Source of the DNA: Onstottus_B arcticum
GTDB taxonomy: Bacteria; Acidobacteriota; Blastocatellia; UBA7656
Length of the DNA stretch: 27,070 nt
Assembly: GCA_038040485.1 (NCBI GenBank)
Contig: JBBPIE010000054.1
Coordinates: 1 to 27,070 of the forward strand
Direction: 5' to 3'
Position 1 is the first letter of the stretch. The number at the start of each line of letters is the position of its first letter. The translations under genes were made by a program, and so were the position numbers. This document shows positions 15,820 to 23,353 of this stretch, piece after piece. The notes beneath the pieces were generated by a model. It saw nothing but the letters and a program-made list of their open reading frames with translations, made no database searches and was not told the origin of the DNA.

Positions 15820-15848
15820 ATGAAACTCCAGCGACGTTCTGATAGAGT
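15820..15848 (+). promoter_or_regulatory. Putative promoter of the cysteine synthase-like gene
   Basis: TGATAGAGT (15840-15848) provides an extended -10 with hexamer TAGAGT; ATGAAA at 15820-15825 is a fair -35 at 17-bp spacing. Transcription would start near 15855, about 40 bases before ATG 15894. The -35 is weak, so this rests mainly on the nonamer shared with the msrB promoter. Confidence 0.4.
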
Positions 15849-15893
15849 GCCACCACTCGCCTGACGATTCGCGAAAGGACGTTCACTCAAGCC

Positions 15894-16937
15894 ATGTCGA
15901 ACTGGGACCGCTACCGCAAACACTCAAAGTCGATTCTCCATTGCATCGGCAATACGCCGCTCGCGCGGCTCAATCGAGTCGCCGCTGATGTCGAGCCGGA
16001 GATCCTCGTCAAGCTCGAATACTTCAGTCCGTCGGGTTCGCTCAAGGACCGCATCTACCTCAACATGATTGAGAAAGCGGAGAAGCGCGGCGACTTGAAA
16101 GCAGGAATGACCATCCTCGAATGCTCGACCGGAAACGCTGGGATCGCTTGTTCGTTTGTCGCGGCGGTGAAAGGCTACGCGTGCATCATCGTGATGCCCG
16201 AAGGCATGAGCGAAGAGCGCAAAAAAATGGATGTAGCTTACGGGACGCAGATGGTCTACACGCCGGGCGGCGAGTCGGATGTGGACCTCGCTCTCGAAAA
16301 GCTTGCGGAGATTCGCGCTGAGGATCCTGGCAAATACTGGGTGCCTTCGCAGTTCGACAACCCCGACAACATCCAGGCTCACTACAAGACGACGGGGCCC
16401 GAGATTTGGGAGCAGACCGGCGGAAAGATCGACGCCTATGTCGGGACGCAGGGCACAGGCGGTCAGCTCACCGGCATCGGCCGGTACCTCCGCAAGCACA
16501 AGAAGAAGGTGAAGCTATACGCGGGCGAGCCGGCCGAGTGTCCGCTGCTTTCGCGGCGCGAGTGGGGCGAGCACAAGATCGAAGGCATCGGCGACGGCTT
16601 TGTTCCGCGGGATCTCGATTTGAAGTTGCTAACCGGCATCGTGACCATTAAGTCCGATGAAGCGATCGAAATGGCAAGACGCCTGGCAAAAGAAGAAGGC
16701 ATCTTTTGCGGCATCTCGTCGGGAGCTAACGTGGTCGCAGCGATCAAAATAGCTAAACGGCATCCGAAGATGAAACGCATAGTGACGATGATATGCGACA
16801 CGGGTCAGCGGTATTTCTCGACTGAGCTGTGCGGCTCGCCGAAGCACGTCGTGTCTCCCGAGCGCGACCACCCGATTGACGAGTACACCCGCAAGGAGCT
16901 GGACAAGTATCAAAGCGGATGGGAGATCATCGACTAG
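15894..16937 (+). CDS. PLP-dependent cysteine synthase family protein
   Basis: The 347-aa product is a fold-type II PLP enzyme. The Schiff-base lysine is K51 in SPSGSLKDR, the substrate loop is ECSTGNAGI (in place of TSGNTG), the phosphate-binding loop is GTQGTGGQLTGIGRYL, and GISSGAN and DTGQRYFST are near the C terminus. It most likely makes cysteine from an activated serine and sulfide, or the related cystathionine; STGNA rather than TSGNT leaves open O-phosphoserine or another substrate. No regulatory CBS domains are attached. It is divergent from msrB, so two sulfur-related genes share the intergenic region. The ATG follows AAAGGA at an unusually long distance (about 15 bases). Confidence 0.9.
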   Translation: MSNWDRYRKHSKSILHCIGNTPLARLNRVAADVEPEILVKLEYFSPSGSLKDRIYLNMIEKAEKRGDLKAGMTILECSTGNAGIACSFVAAVKGYACIIVMPEGMSEERKKMDVAYGTQMVYTPGGESDVDLALEKLAEIRAEDPGKYWVPSQFDNPDNIQAHYKTTGPEIWEQTGGKIDAYVGTQGTGGQLTGIGRYLRKHKKKVKLYAGEPAECPLLSRREWGEHKIEGIGDGFVPRDLDLKLLTGIVTIKSDEAIEMARRLAKEEGIFCGISSGANVVAAIKIAKRHPKMKRIVTMICDTGQRYFSTELCGSPKHVVSPERDHPIDEYTRKELDKYQSGWEIID

Positions 16938-16957
16938 ACTGGTGAAGTGACGACCGA

Positions 16958-17075
16958 TTCTCTGCGTTTGCCTCTGCGTCTTAGCGTCTCTGCGGTTAGA
17001 AGATCTCGCGTGTTTTCAATGAACCGAGAGTCTCTAACCGCAGAGACGCTAAGACGCAGAGACAAACGCAGAGAG
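16958..17075. repeat. Long inverted repeat between cysteine synthase-like gene and trmO
   Basis: Arms of about 43 bp (16958-17000 and 17033-17075) are nearly perfect reverse complements: one internal mismatch plus a small difference at the outer end. The arms contain CTGCGTCTTAGCGTCTCTGC and its complement. The 32-bp centre is unique. This is a large hairpin of the same general wording as the element at 1827-1911 (runs such as ACGCTAAGACGCAGAG). It may act as a transcriptional barrier or simply be a non-autonomous mobile element. Confidence 0.92.
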
Positions 17076-17109
17076 AACATTCAAATCAGGACACTATCAG
17101 GTTCGAGCC

Positions 17110-17559
17110 ATGCCAGAAATGCAGCCGATTGGATTTGTTCGAAGCGCCTATTCCGAGACCACACAGATCCCGAAGGGCTGGGGAGCCAAACACGACGCAG
17201 AAGGCGTCCTCGAGATTCTTCCCGAGTTCGAGCAAGGCTTGACCGACATCGAAGGCTTCTCGCACCTGTTCGTCATCTGGATTTTTCACCAGTCGCAGGG
17301 TTTTGCCCTCATGGGCAAGCCGCCGACGGACGACCGGGAGCACGGAGTCTTCGCAACGCGCTCGCCGTATCGGCCTAACTCGATGGGACTGACAGTTGTT
17401 GAGCTGATCCGCCGAGAAGGTTCGCGCTTGCATGTGCGCGGTGTGGATATGCTCGACGGCACGCCAATCCTCGACATCAAGCCCTACCTATCAAGTGTGC
17501 CAACGGAGAACCTTAAGCGCGGCTGGATGGACGAGGCTGAACAGCGGAAAAGAAAATAG
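17110..17559 (+). CDS. trmO: TrmO/TsaA-family tRNA m6t6A37 methyltransferase
   Basis: The 149-aa product is a compact TrmO (TsaA, formerly YaeB): MQPIGFVRSAYSETTQIPKG at the start, GLTDIEGFSHLFVIWIFHQ, then GVFATRSPYRPNSMGLTVVEL, and LDGTPILDIKPYL. These are the SAM-binding and dimer motifs of this beta-barrel methyltransferase family, which N6-methylates t6A at position 37 of tRNA(Thr). It lacks the C-terminal extension of the E. coli protein, as many short homologues do. ATG 17110 lies just after the long inverted repeat, with no clear ribosome binding site. The downstream DUF983 gene is in the same frame and may be cotranscribed. Confidence 0.92.
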   Translation: MPEMQPIGFVRSAYSETTQIPKGWGAKHDAEGVLEILPEFEQGLTDIEGFSHLFVIWIFHQSQGFALMGKPPTDDREHGVFATRSPYRPNSMGLTVVELIRREGSRLHVRGVDMLDGTPILDIKPYLSSVPTENLKRGWMDEAEQRKRK

Positions 17560-17655
17560 AACGACACGGGCTATCGGGGGCTGATTTGGTTCGCTCGCAG
17601 ATCAGGGCGGAGCTTAAGCGCGCGAAAGAGTTTCCCTCACGGAAGAAGTGATCTA

Positions 17656-18045
17656 TTGGATTCTGGCAGAGCAAGGCGAATCTTTGTACGGGGACTCAAG
17701 CTCAGATGTCCTGAGTGTGGAACGGGACGGCTCTACCGCGCTCCGTTTCGGATGAACACTCATTGCGAGTACTGCGGGCTGGTCTATGAACGCGAGCAGG
17801 GCTACTTCATAGGCGCGATCTACATCAACATCATCGTTACTGAAACGCTGCTGCTTGGAACGCTTCTGATCTATAGCCTGATCACCGGGACTATCAGCCA
17901 AACGATACTGACCACGCTGGTCATTTTGGCGATGGTAGTGCCGCTGCTCGCTTTTCATCATAGCCGTAGCCTGTGGCTGTGCTTCGATCACATCATGAAT
18001 CCACGAAAGAGACGGATCGAACATGCAAGCTCTGAAGGGGAATGA
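17656..18045 (+). CDS. DUF983 family membrane protein
   Basis: The 129-aa product has two CxxC pairs forming a small zinc ribbon (CPECG at 18-22 and CEYCG at 37-41) followed by a basic/aromatic stretch and two transmembrane helices (about 53-76 and 80-101), the layout of DUF983. Function is unknown; members are small inner-membrane proteins of Bacteria. The start is TTG 17656: GGAAGAAGTG lies upstream at the right distance, and the only ATG nearby (residue 32) would remove the first zinc half. It sits 96 bases after trmO and before the small secreted peptide gene. Confidence 0.88.
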   Translation: MDSGRARRIFVRGLKLRCPECGTGRLYRAPFRMNTHCEYCGLVYEREQGYFIGAIYINIIVTETLLLGTLLIYSLITGTISQTILTTLVILAMVVPLLAFHHSRSLWLCFDHIMNPRKRRIEHASSEGE

Positions 18046-18105
18046 AACAGCGAGTGCTCGATTCTCGTTCGACATAGACGGCAGAAACAGGGACAGGAGA
18101 GACTG

Positions 18106-18261
18106 ATGGCGAAGAGATGTTATTTCACCGGGTTGTTTGTCCTAATGGCCGGAGTGCCCGCGTTCGCGCGATCGAATACGGTCGAGCGAGTCAGCGATAA
18201 GTCCGTTACCGCCAAAGTTGATGAAGAGAATTGGCACTACGAAGCAAGTATCACCGAATGA
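18106..18261 (+). CDS. Small secreted peptide (51 aa), translationally coupled to thrC
   Basis: An ATG with a good GGACAGGAGAG ribosome binding site upstream opens a 51-codon frame. The N-terminal half is a clear signal peptide (MAKRCYFTGLFVLMAGVPAF then ARS), leaving about 29 polar residues (SNTVERVSDKSVTAKVDEEN then WHYEASITE). Its TGA overlaps the ATG of the threonine synthase gene (ATGA at 18258-18261). I recognise no family. It may be a true leader or secreted peptide, or the remnant N terminus of a longer exported protein whose 3' part was lost when thrC came to lie there. Confidence 0.6.
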   Translation: MAKRCYFTGLFVLMAGVPAFARSNTVERVSDKSVTAKVDEENWHYEASITE

Positions 18262-19490
18262 ACAACAGCGTTCGAGGCTTCAAGTGTTTTGAGTGCGCGC
18301 GCGAGCACCTTCTTGCCGAGGTCGAATACGTGTGTCCGGCGTGCGCTGGAAACCTCGACGTGCTGTATGACTACGATCGCGTCAGAGAGAAACTCACCAG
18401 GGCGAGCCTGGCGGCTGATCGAGACTTGACTATGTGGCGGTATCGAGCGCTCTTGCCGATCGATGAGTCATCCGCAGTTCCGCCGCTCACCGTCGGTTGG
18501 ACTCCGATTTACGACTGCGCTCAGCTTGCGAGTCAGTTCAGCGTCAAGCAGCTTCTGATCAAAGACGACGGCCGCAACCCAACCGCGTCGTTCAAAGACC
18601 GGCCGAGCGCGCTTGCCGTCGTCAAAGCACAGGAGGCTGGCGCGGAACTCATCACCACGGCTTCGTCAGGCAACGCAGGGTCGGCGCTTGCGGGCATCTG
18701 CGCGAGCGTGGGAATGAAGTCGATCGTCTTTGTGCCGGCCTCCGCACCCGCCGCGAAAATCGCTCAGCTTCAAATCTATGGTTCAACTGTGATACTGGTC
18801 GAAGGGACTTACGACGAAGCGTTCGACCTTTGCATCGAGGCGGCTCGAAAGTTCGGCTGGTATCAGCGCAGCACGGGCTTCAACCCTTATACTCGCGAAG
18901 GCAAGAAGACTGCCGCGCTCGAGATCGCCGAACAGTTGAACTGGCAAGTGCCTGAGAAGGTAATCGTCTCAGTCGGGGATGGAAACATCATCAGCGGCTT
19001 GTGGAAGGGCTTTTGCGATCTTCAAGCTTTGGGCTTCATCGAGCGGCCGCCTCAGTTGATCGGGGTGCAATCCGCGACAGCTTCGGCAATAGTAGACGCT
19101 GCGAACGGCGACGGTCTGGTTCGCGAAGGCCCGGCTAACACGATTGCGGACAGCATCAACGTGAGGAAGCCTAGGGACGCGACGGCGGCGATTCGCGCGA
19201 TCAGAGACTCGGGAGGGCGGGGCGTTAAGGTCAGCGACGATCAGATCCTCGAGGCAATCCCGGAGCTGGCTCGCGCTACGGGGGTCTTCGCGGAACCGGC
19301 GGCTGCGGCGGCGTTCGCCGGCTTCAAAGCCATGTGCTCGAATGGCTCGATCAAGTCGGACGAACGCGTGCTGTTGATGCTTACCGGCAACGGATTGAAA
19401 GACATCGACGCGGCACGCCGTGCGTCGAAGGAGCCGCTTCGCGTACGCCCGGACCTTGATGAGCTCTCGCACATCCTAAGTCAGCAGTAA
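18258..19490 (+). CDS. thrC: Threonine synthase
   Basis: The 410-aa product is a PLP-dependent threonine synthase, converting O-phosphohomoserine to threonine. A zinc-ribbon-like N terminus (C10, C13, C26, C29) precedes the catalytic fold; the PLP lysine is K113 in NPTASFKDRP, the phosphate loop is ASSGNAGSALAG, and SVGDGNIISG and LTGNGLKD are conserved blocks. The start at 18258 (ATGA overlap with the peptide gene) is preferred over an in-frame TTG at 18231, because translation would be coupled and residue 1 leads straight into the FKCFEC motif. No other threonine-pathway genes are nearby. Confidence 0.93.
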   Translation: MNNSVRGFKCFECAREHLLAEVEYVCPACAGNLDVLYDYDRVREKLTRASLAADRDLTMWRYRALLPIDESSAVPPLTVGWTPIYDCAQLASQFSVKQLLIKDDGRNPTASFKDRPSALAVVKAQEAGAELITTASSGNAGSALAGICASVGMKSIVFVPASAPAAKIAQLQIYGSTVILVEGTYDEAFDLCIEAARKFGWYQRSTGFNPYTREGKKTAALEIAEQLNWQVPEKVIVSVGDGNIISGLWKGFCDLQALGFIERPPQLIGVQSATASAIVDAANGDGLVREGPANTIADSINVRKPRDATAAIRAIRDSGGRGVKVSDDQILEAIPELARATGVFAEPAAAAAFAGFKAMCSNGSIKSDERVLLMLTGNGLKDIDAARRASKEPLRVRPDLDELSHILSQQ

Positions 19491-19521
19491 CCGGCACACG
19501 TGTACCTACGATAGAGCTGCG

Positions 19522-19571
19522 TTGTCAAAACCGAATTCGCCCTAAGCTATTCAAGCTTGAACGGATATAAT
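19522..19571 (+). promoter_or_regulatory. Possible promoter of the SsnA-like gene
   Basis: A perfect -10 hexamer TATAAT lies at 19566-19571. No good -35 sits 16-18 bases upstream (TAAGCT at 17 bp); a TTGTCA at 19522-19527 is too far. Transcription would start near 19578, giving a leader of about 110 bases. Reported with low confidence because only one half is convincing. Confidence 0.3.
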
Positions 19572-19686
19572 GGCAGCTCTGAAAGTTCGAAACTAAACGA
19601 AAGAGCGATTGGTTCGCCGGCGGACCAAATCGCGCGCGCCTCTCAACCCGTCAATGACCCGTCCTCACTTGCCCAACGAGTTGACT

Positions 19687-21027
19687 ATGTCATACCTATT
19701 CAAGTCGGGGACGATTGTCACTCTCGATCCGCCTTTGGTGGAAAGCGGTGACCTGCGAGTCGAGAACGGTCACGTGATCGAACGGGCATCGCAGCTCGCC
19801 GCGCGTGAGGGCGAGGAGATCATTCATCTCAACGGAAAGCTACTGATGCCGGGGATGGTGTGCGGCCACACGCATCTGTACTCGGCCTTCGCGCGAGGAA
19901 TGCCGCCGCCGCCGCGCGCGCCTTTGAACTTCGCCGAGATTCTCGAGCTTGTGTGGTGGCGGCTGGATCGCGCGCTCGATGAAGAGACGATCTACTGGAG
20001 CGCGGTAGCCGGCGCGATGGACGCCGTGCGAGCGGGAACTACCTGTCTGTTCGATCATCACGCGTCACCGTCGTTTATAGGCGGCTCGCTCAAGATAGTC
20101 CGCGAAGCGATTCAGAAAGTCGGCCTGCGTGCGGTGCTGTGCTATGAAGTCACCGATCGAGGCGGCACCCGCAAACGCGACGAAGGAGTGGAAGAGAATC
20201 GCTCGTTGTTGAAGTCGCTGAATGGCCTGGTGGTGCAAACGCCGGAGAGTCTACCGTCAGGCCGGAATCATCCGCTCTTTCGTGGAATGGTTGGGGCACA
20301 CGCGTCGTTCACGCTTTCGGACAGATCGCTCGAAGCTTGCGCGGCGTTGATGCGCGAGTTCGACGCAGGGCTTCACATCCACGTAGCCGAAGACGCTTTT
20401 GACGTTGAGGACGCGCGAGAGAAGTACGGCACAGGCGTAGTTGAAAGGCTCGCGAGTCATGGCGCTCTCAATTCAAAGACGATTCTTGCGCACGGAACAC
20501 ACCTTGACGATCGCGAAATCGAGCTCGCGCGCGAAGCTGGCGTTTGGTTTGCGCACAATCCGCGCTCGAACATGAACAATCGAGTCGGCTACGCGCCGGT
20601 CGCGAAGTTTGGGGACCGAGTCGTGTTGGGAACGGATGGAATTGGCGGCGACATGTTTGAAGAAGCTCGGATGGCTTTCTTCAAGGGGCGCGACGCGCAA
20701 ACGGGCTTTGAGGCGAACGACTGGCTGCGGGTGCTCGCAAACAACCAGCGAATGGCCTCTGAGCATTTTGGCGCCGATCTCGGCGGGTTGCGAGCAGGCT
20801 CGGCGGCGGACCTGATCGTGCTCGACTACGATTCGCCCACTCCGCTCGCGACTGAGAACCTTGCGTGGCATTTGGTGTTCGGCTTGACCTCGGCTTCGGT
20901 CGAGAGCGTGATGGTTGCGGGCAGATTCATCGTCCGGGATCGTGTGTCGGCGCTTGATCACGAAGACATCTATGCTGAAGCTCGCAAGGCAAGCGAGAAA
21001 CTGTGGGCGAAGCTGAGGGAGTTGTGA
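19687..21027 (+). CDS. SsnA-like amidohydrolase (deaminase family)
   Basis: The 446-aa product has metal motif HTH (H61, H63), HIHVAED (H229, H231), AHGTH (H268) and GTDGIG (D316), the full metal-binding set of the ATZ/TRZ-type amidohydrolases. Stretches such as FAEILELVWWRLDRAL, FDHHASPS, CYEVTDR and NNRVGYAPV are those of the SsnA branch. Homologues hydrolyse ring or amide C-N bonds; SsnA itself is often found near selenium-dependent purine or xanthine enzymes, none of which is seen here. I chose ATG 19687, where the family usually begins; an ATG at 19654 and a longer frame from 19609 are possible. A strong terminator follows. Confidence 0.88.
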   Translation: MSYLFKSGTIVTLDPPLVESGDLRVENGHVIERASQLAAREGEEIIHLNGKLLMPGMVCGHTHLYSAFARGMPPPPRAPLNFAEILELVWWRLDRALDEETIYWSAVAGAMDAVRAGTTCLFDHHASPSFIGGSLKIVREAIQKVGLRAVLCYEVTDRGGTRKRDEGVEENRSLLKSLNGLVVQTPESLPSGRNHPLFRGMVGAHASFTLSDRSLEACAALMREFDAGLHIHVAEDAFDVEDAREKYGTGVVERLASHGALNSKTILAHGTHLDDREIELAREAGVWFAHNPRSNMNNRVGYAPVAKFGDRVVLGTDGIGGDMFEEARMAFFKGRDAQTGFEANDWLRVLANNQRMASEHFGADLGGLRAGSAADLIVLDYDSPTPLATENLAWHLVFGLTSASVESVMVAGRFIVRDRVSALDHEDIYAEARKASEKLWAKLREL

Positions 21028-21059
21028 CCGGCGGTGTCCCTCCAAGACCAAAGAACTAA

Positions 21060-21094
21060 GGGCCACGAGAACCGCTCGTGGTCCTTTTCTGTTT
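21060..21094 (+). terminator. Rho-independent terminator after the SsnA-like gene
   Basis: A ten-pair stem GGGCCACGAG / CTCGTGGTCC (one G-T pair) with a five-base AACCG loop is followed by TTTTCTGTTTG. It lies 33 bases past the stop codon. This is the only textbook intrinsic terminator I see in the window. Confidence 0.8.
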
Positions 21095-21255
21095 GTTCGT
21101 GGAGATTCGTGTTATTCGCGGACGCATTCCCCGAGCCGGCACCGGGCGTTCCAGCCGGTGTGTTGATGGCCTCCGCAAACCTTTGGTATTGTCTTTGACC
21201 TGACGTCGGGGCGTGCAACTCTCATGCTCGCAAATCAGTTTGGAAAAGAACTCAA

Positions 21256-22095
21256 ATGTCTCGAAGCAAATCAAAGAACCGCAAACCAAACCAGCAAGAA
21301 TCTGACTGGCGGCGCTGGGTTGTTTACCTGCTCGCGGTTCTCGTCATCGGGGCCGTCGCGGCAGGAGTGGTGATCAATGGCACCAACCGAAATCCGCAGC
21401 CCGCGCCGGCAGGCGCTGGGCAGACAAATCCAGGCGCGACTCCGGCCGCTTCATCGACTCCGGCGGCCGCGCCAGCGACCACTCCTCTTTCAGAGCTTGT
21501 GACGATGGATGTCGCCAAGGCGGTGATGGTAACTGACGAGCTGGACTTCGGCGGAAAGATTCCCACAATTGCCGAGGCGCTTCAGCAAATCGAGCGCCGG
21601 TACAAGCCGGACGATGGGCAGGGCCGCACCTTCGCCGTCCTCGACGCCTACGGCGAGCCCACCGCTGATGGAAAGCTGCTGCATCTCTCGATGCACGTCA
21701 GCAGTGAGAAACCCGGCATGGGCGAGTTGGTCTTCAAACGCACGGGCAAGAGTCTGTGGCGCGCGAAGATCAACGCGACCTCCCAGATGCCCGCGGCAAA
21801 GAGCCTCTCAATCCTGATTGACAACGGCGGAGGAAAAACCCTGACGGTGGACGGATCGACAAACCCCAGCTCGATACTAACGGCTAACTCAAAGGAGCTC
21901 GGGATTCCGATTCAGAATGTATGGGCAGACGGCGCTGAGCGCGAGGTGACTTTTATCTACAGCGCGTGCGGCTGCCCGGTGAAGGTGATGGTGAAGCGGG
22001 TAGGCGACCGAACAGTTCGAACGAAAGACATGCCGGTTATCTTCCCAGACGACCCGGCAGCGGTCACGCTCATATCGAAGTTGATGCGCTGGTAA
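21256..22095 (+). CDS. Membrane-anchored protein of unknown function
   Basis: The 279-aa product has a short cytoplasmic basic start (SRSKSKNRKPNQQ), one transmembrane helix (about residues 22-42: VVYLLAVLVIGAVAAGVVI), an Ala/Pro/Thr-rich linker (about 46-77) and an extracytoplasmic domain (about 80-279). The domain includes a CxC pair in YSACGCPVKVMVKR (about residues 236-249) and a C-terminal hydrophobic tail (VTLISKLMRW). No family is recognised. The design suggests a periplasmic domain on a flexible stalk. It lies between the terminator and the nitrilase gene, which starts 85 bases further on and could be cotranscribed. Confidence 0.85.
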   Translation: MSRSKSKNRKPNQQESDWRRWVVYLLAVLVIGAVAAGVVINGTNRNPQPAPAGAGQTNPGATPAASSTPAAAPATTPLSELVTMDVAKAVMVTDELDFGGKIPTIAEALQQIERRYKPDDGQGRTFAVLDAYGEPTADGKLLHLSMHVSSEKPGMGELVFKRTGKSLWRAKINATSQMPAAKSLSILIDNGGGKTLTVDGSTNPSSILTANSKELGIPIQNVWADGAEREVTFIYSACGCPVKVMVKRVGDRTVRTKDMPVIFPDDPAAVTLISKLMRW

Positions 22096-22180
22096 ATGCG
22101 TTGAACAGCTTTCTGGCTGGTTAACGTCGTTGAGCGAGATATCGTTCTTTGATTCACACTCGTTTCGTTGGAGAGGACAA

Positions 22181-23050
22181 ATGCCGAGACTAGTAAGATG
22201 CGGACTGATACAGGCAGCCAATGTTGAACCTGCCGAGAGCCCGCTCGAGAAGATCAAGAAGGCGATGGTCGATAAACACGTTGCTATGATCGAAGAAGCC
22301 GCGAAAAAGGGCGTTCAGATTATCTGTCTGCAGGAACTCTTCTACGGTCCCTACTTTCCAGCCGAGCAGAACCCGCACTGGTACGATCTGGTCGAGCGCA
22401 TCCCGGACGGCCCGACGACAAAGCTCATGCAGGAGATCGCCCGCAAGCACCGGATGGCGATGGTTGTGCCGATCTATGAAGAAGAGATGACCGGCGTCTA
22501 CTACAACACTGCGGCGGTGATCGACGCGGACGGGACTTATCTGGGCAAGTATCGAAAGACTCACATCCCGCATTGTCTGCCGGGCTTCTGGGAGAAGTTC
22601 TACTTCACACCGGGCAATTCGGGGTTCCCGACTTTTGAAACAAAGTATGCGCGCATCGGAGTTTACATCTGCTACGACCGCCACTTTCCCGAAGGAGCGC
22701 GAGCGCTTGGGCTGAACGGCGCTGAGATCGTCTTCATCCCTTCGGCGACTACGAAAGGTCACGCCGACTATTTGTGGGAGCTTGAACAGCGCGCGCACGC
22801 CGTTGCGAACGGATACTTCGTTGGGACGATCAATCGCGTAGGGACCGAAGCGCCCTGGAACATCGGCGAGTTTTTCGGGTCTTCGTACTTTGCGAATCCC
22901 GACGGGCGCATTCTCGCCAAGGGGAGCGAAGACAAGGACGAACTGATCGTTGCCGATCTGGATCTCGATCAGATCAAAGAAGTGCGCACCCACTGGCAGT
23001 TCTATCGCGACCGAAGGCCTGATATGTACGGTCCACTGTGCACCCCATAG
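22181..23050 (+). CDS. Carbon-nitrogen hydrolase (beta-ureidopropionase/N-carbamoylputrescine amidase-like)
   Basis: The 289-aa nitrilase-superfamily enzyme carries the Glu-Lys-Cys triad: E52 (CLQELFYGPYF), K126 (GKYRKTHIP) and C164 (VYICYDRHFPEGAR). The surrounding blocks resemble amidases that release CO2 and NH3 from N-carbamoyl compounds, such as beta-ureidopropionase (last step of pyrimidine breakdown) or N-carbamoylputrescine amidase. The substrate cannot be fixed by eye. ATG 22181 is preferred over 22130 because GGAGAGGA precedes it and the domain begins there. It is the second C-N hydrolase in this stretch; no dihydropyrimidinase is visible. Confidence 0.9.
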   Translation: MPRLVRCGLIQAANVEPAESPLEKIKKAMVDKHVAMIEEAAKKGVQIICLQELFYGPYFPAEQNPHWYDLVERIPDGPTTKLMQEIARKHRMAMVVPIYEEEMTGVYYNTAAVIDADGTYLGKYRKTHIPHCLPGFWEKFYFTPGNSGFPTFETKYARIGVYICYDRHFPEGARALGLNGAEIVFIPSATTKGHADYLWELEQRAHAVANGYFVGTINRVGTEAPWNIGEFFGSSYFANPDGRILAKGSEDKDELIVADLDLDQIKEVRTHWQFYRDRRPDMYGPLCTP

Positions 23051-23096
23051 AACAGGTAGCTGGCAGCCGCTGCGCTTCCCGATAAGACGAAGCGAA

Positions 23097-23307
23097 ATTA
23101 GCGAGCACCACGCCGCATTCGCCGATTCGATCCCCGAAAGTTACGACCGCTATCTGGACCCTTACTTTTTTGAGCCTTACGTCAATGGACATTGCCCAAC
23201 GTGTGCAAGTCGCCGATCCCGCGTCGGGGCTCGAATCCCGCCGATCAACCCCTGACTCACGCAGCTTGATAAGCAAAACACCACAGCGTAAGATTCACCG
23301 CGTTTGA
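23097..23307 (+). pseudogene. Relic of a class I SAM-dependent methyltransferase N terminus
   Basis: From ATT 23097 the frame reads (I/M)SEHHAAFADSIPESYDRYLD then PYFFEPYVN, which is the N-terminal signature of many small methyltransferases (SIPExYDRYLGPxLFEPYA). At 23187 one extra base shifts the frame; in the +1 frame it continues DIAQRVQVADPASGLE to a TGA at 23305. The start codon is ATT, not ATG, the glycine-rich SAM loop is not recognisable, and about 150 residues are missing. I read it as a decayed gene. The alternative, a real 5' UTR with a chance match, is unlikely given the length of the signature. It fills most of the 303-bp gap between the nitrilase and amine oxidase genes. Confidence 0.7.
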
Positions 23308-23353
23308 CGAATGGGAGTTTCAATCCTTTTCCAGGACCAGGAGGTGAGAGTCG

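Larger units (their letters stand above)
15484..15893. other. Intergenic region between msrB and the cysteine synthase-like gene
   Basis: No gene is supported in these 410 bases. It contains a promoter candidate for each flanking gene and a set of three related palindromes between 15545 and 15748. Open frames on the minus strand through this region (up to 15754) read through repeats and are not believed. The middle (15570-15680) includes AACTCCGTCAGGGGTT, a possible degenerate fourth palindrome. Confidence 0.75.

Noticed and set aside
22190..22993. 267-aa open frame on the minus strand
   Set aside because: It mirrors the nitrilase gene, which carries the complete Glu-Lys-Cys triad.
23205..23250. 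tRNA T-arm-like sequence (GGGGCTCGAATCCCG)
   Set aside because: The loop starts C instead of T, and there is no acceptor, D or anticodon arm upstream. The stretch is explained by the methyltransferase relic in the shifted frame.
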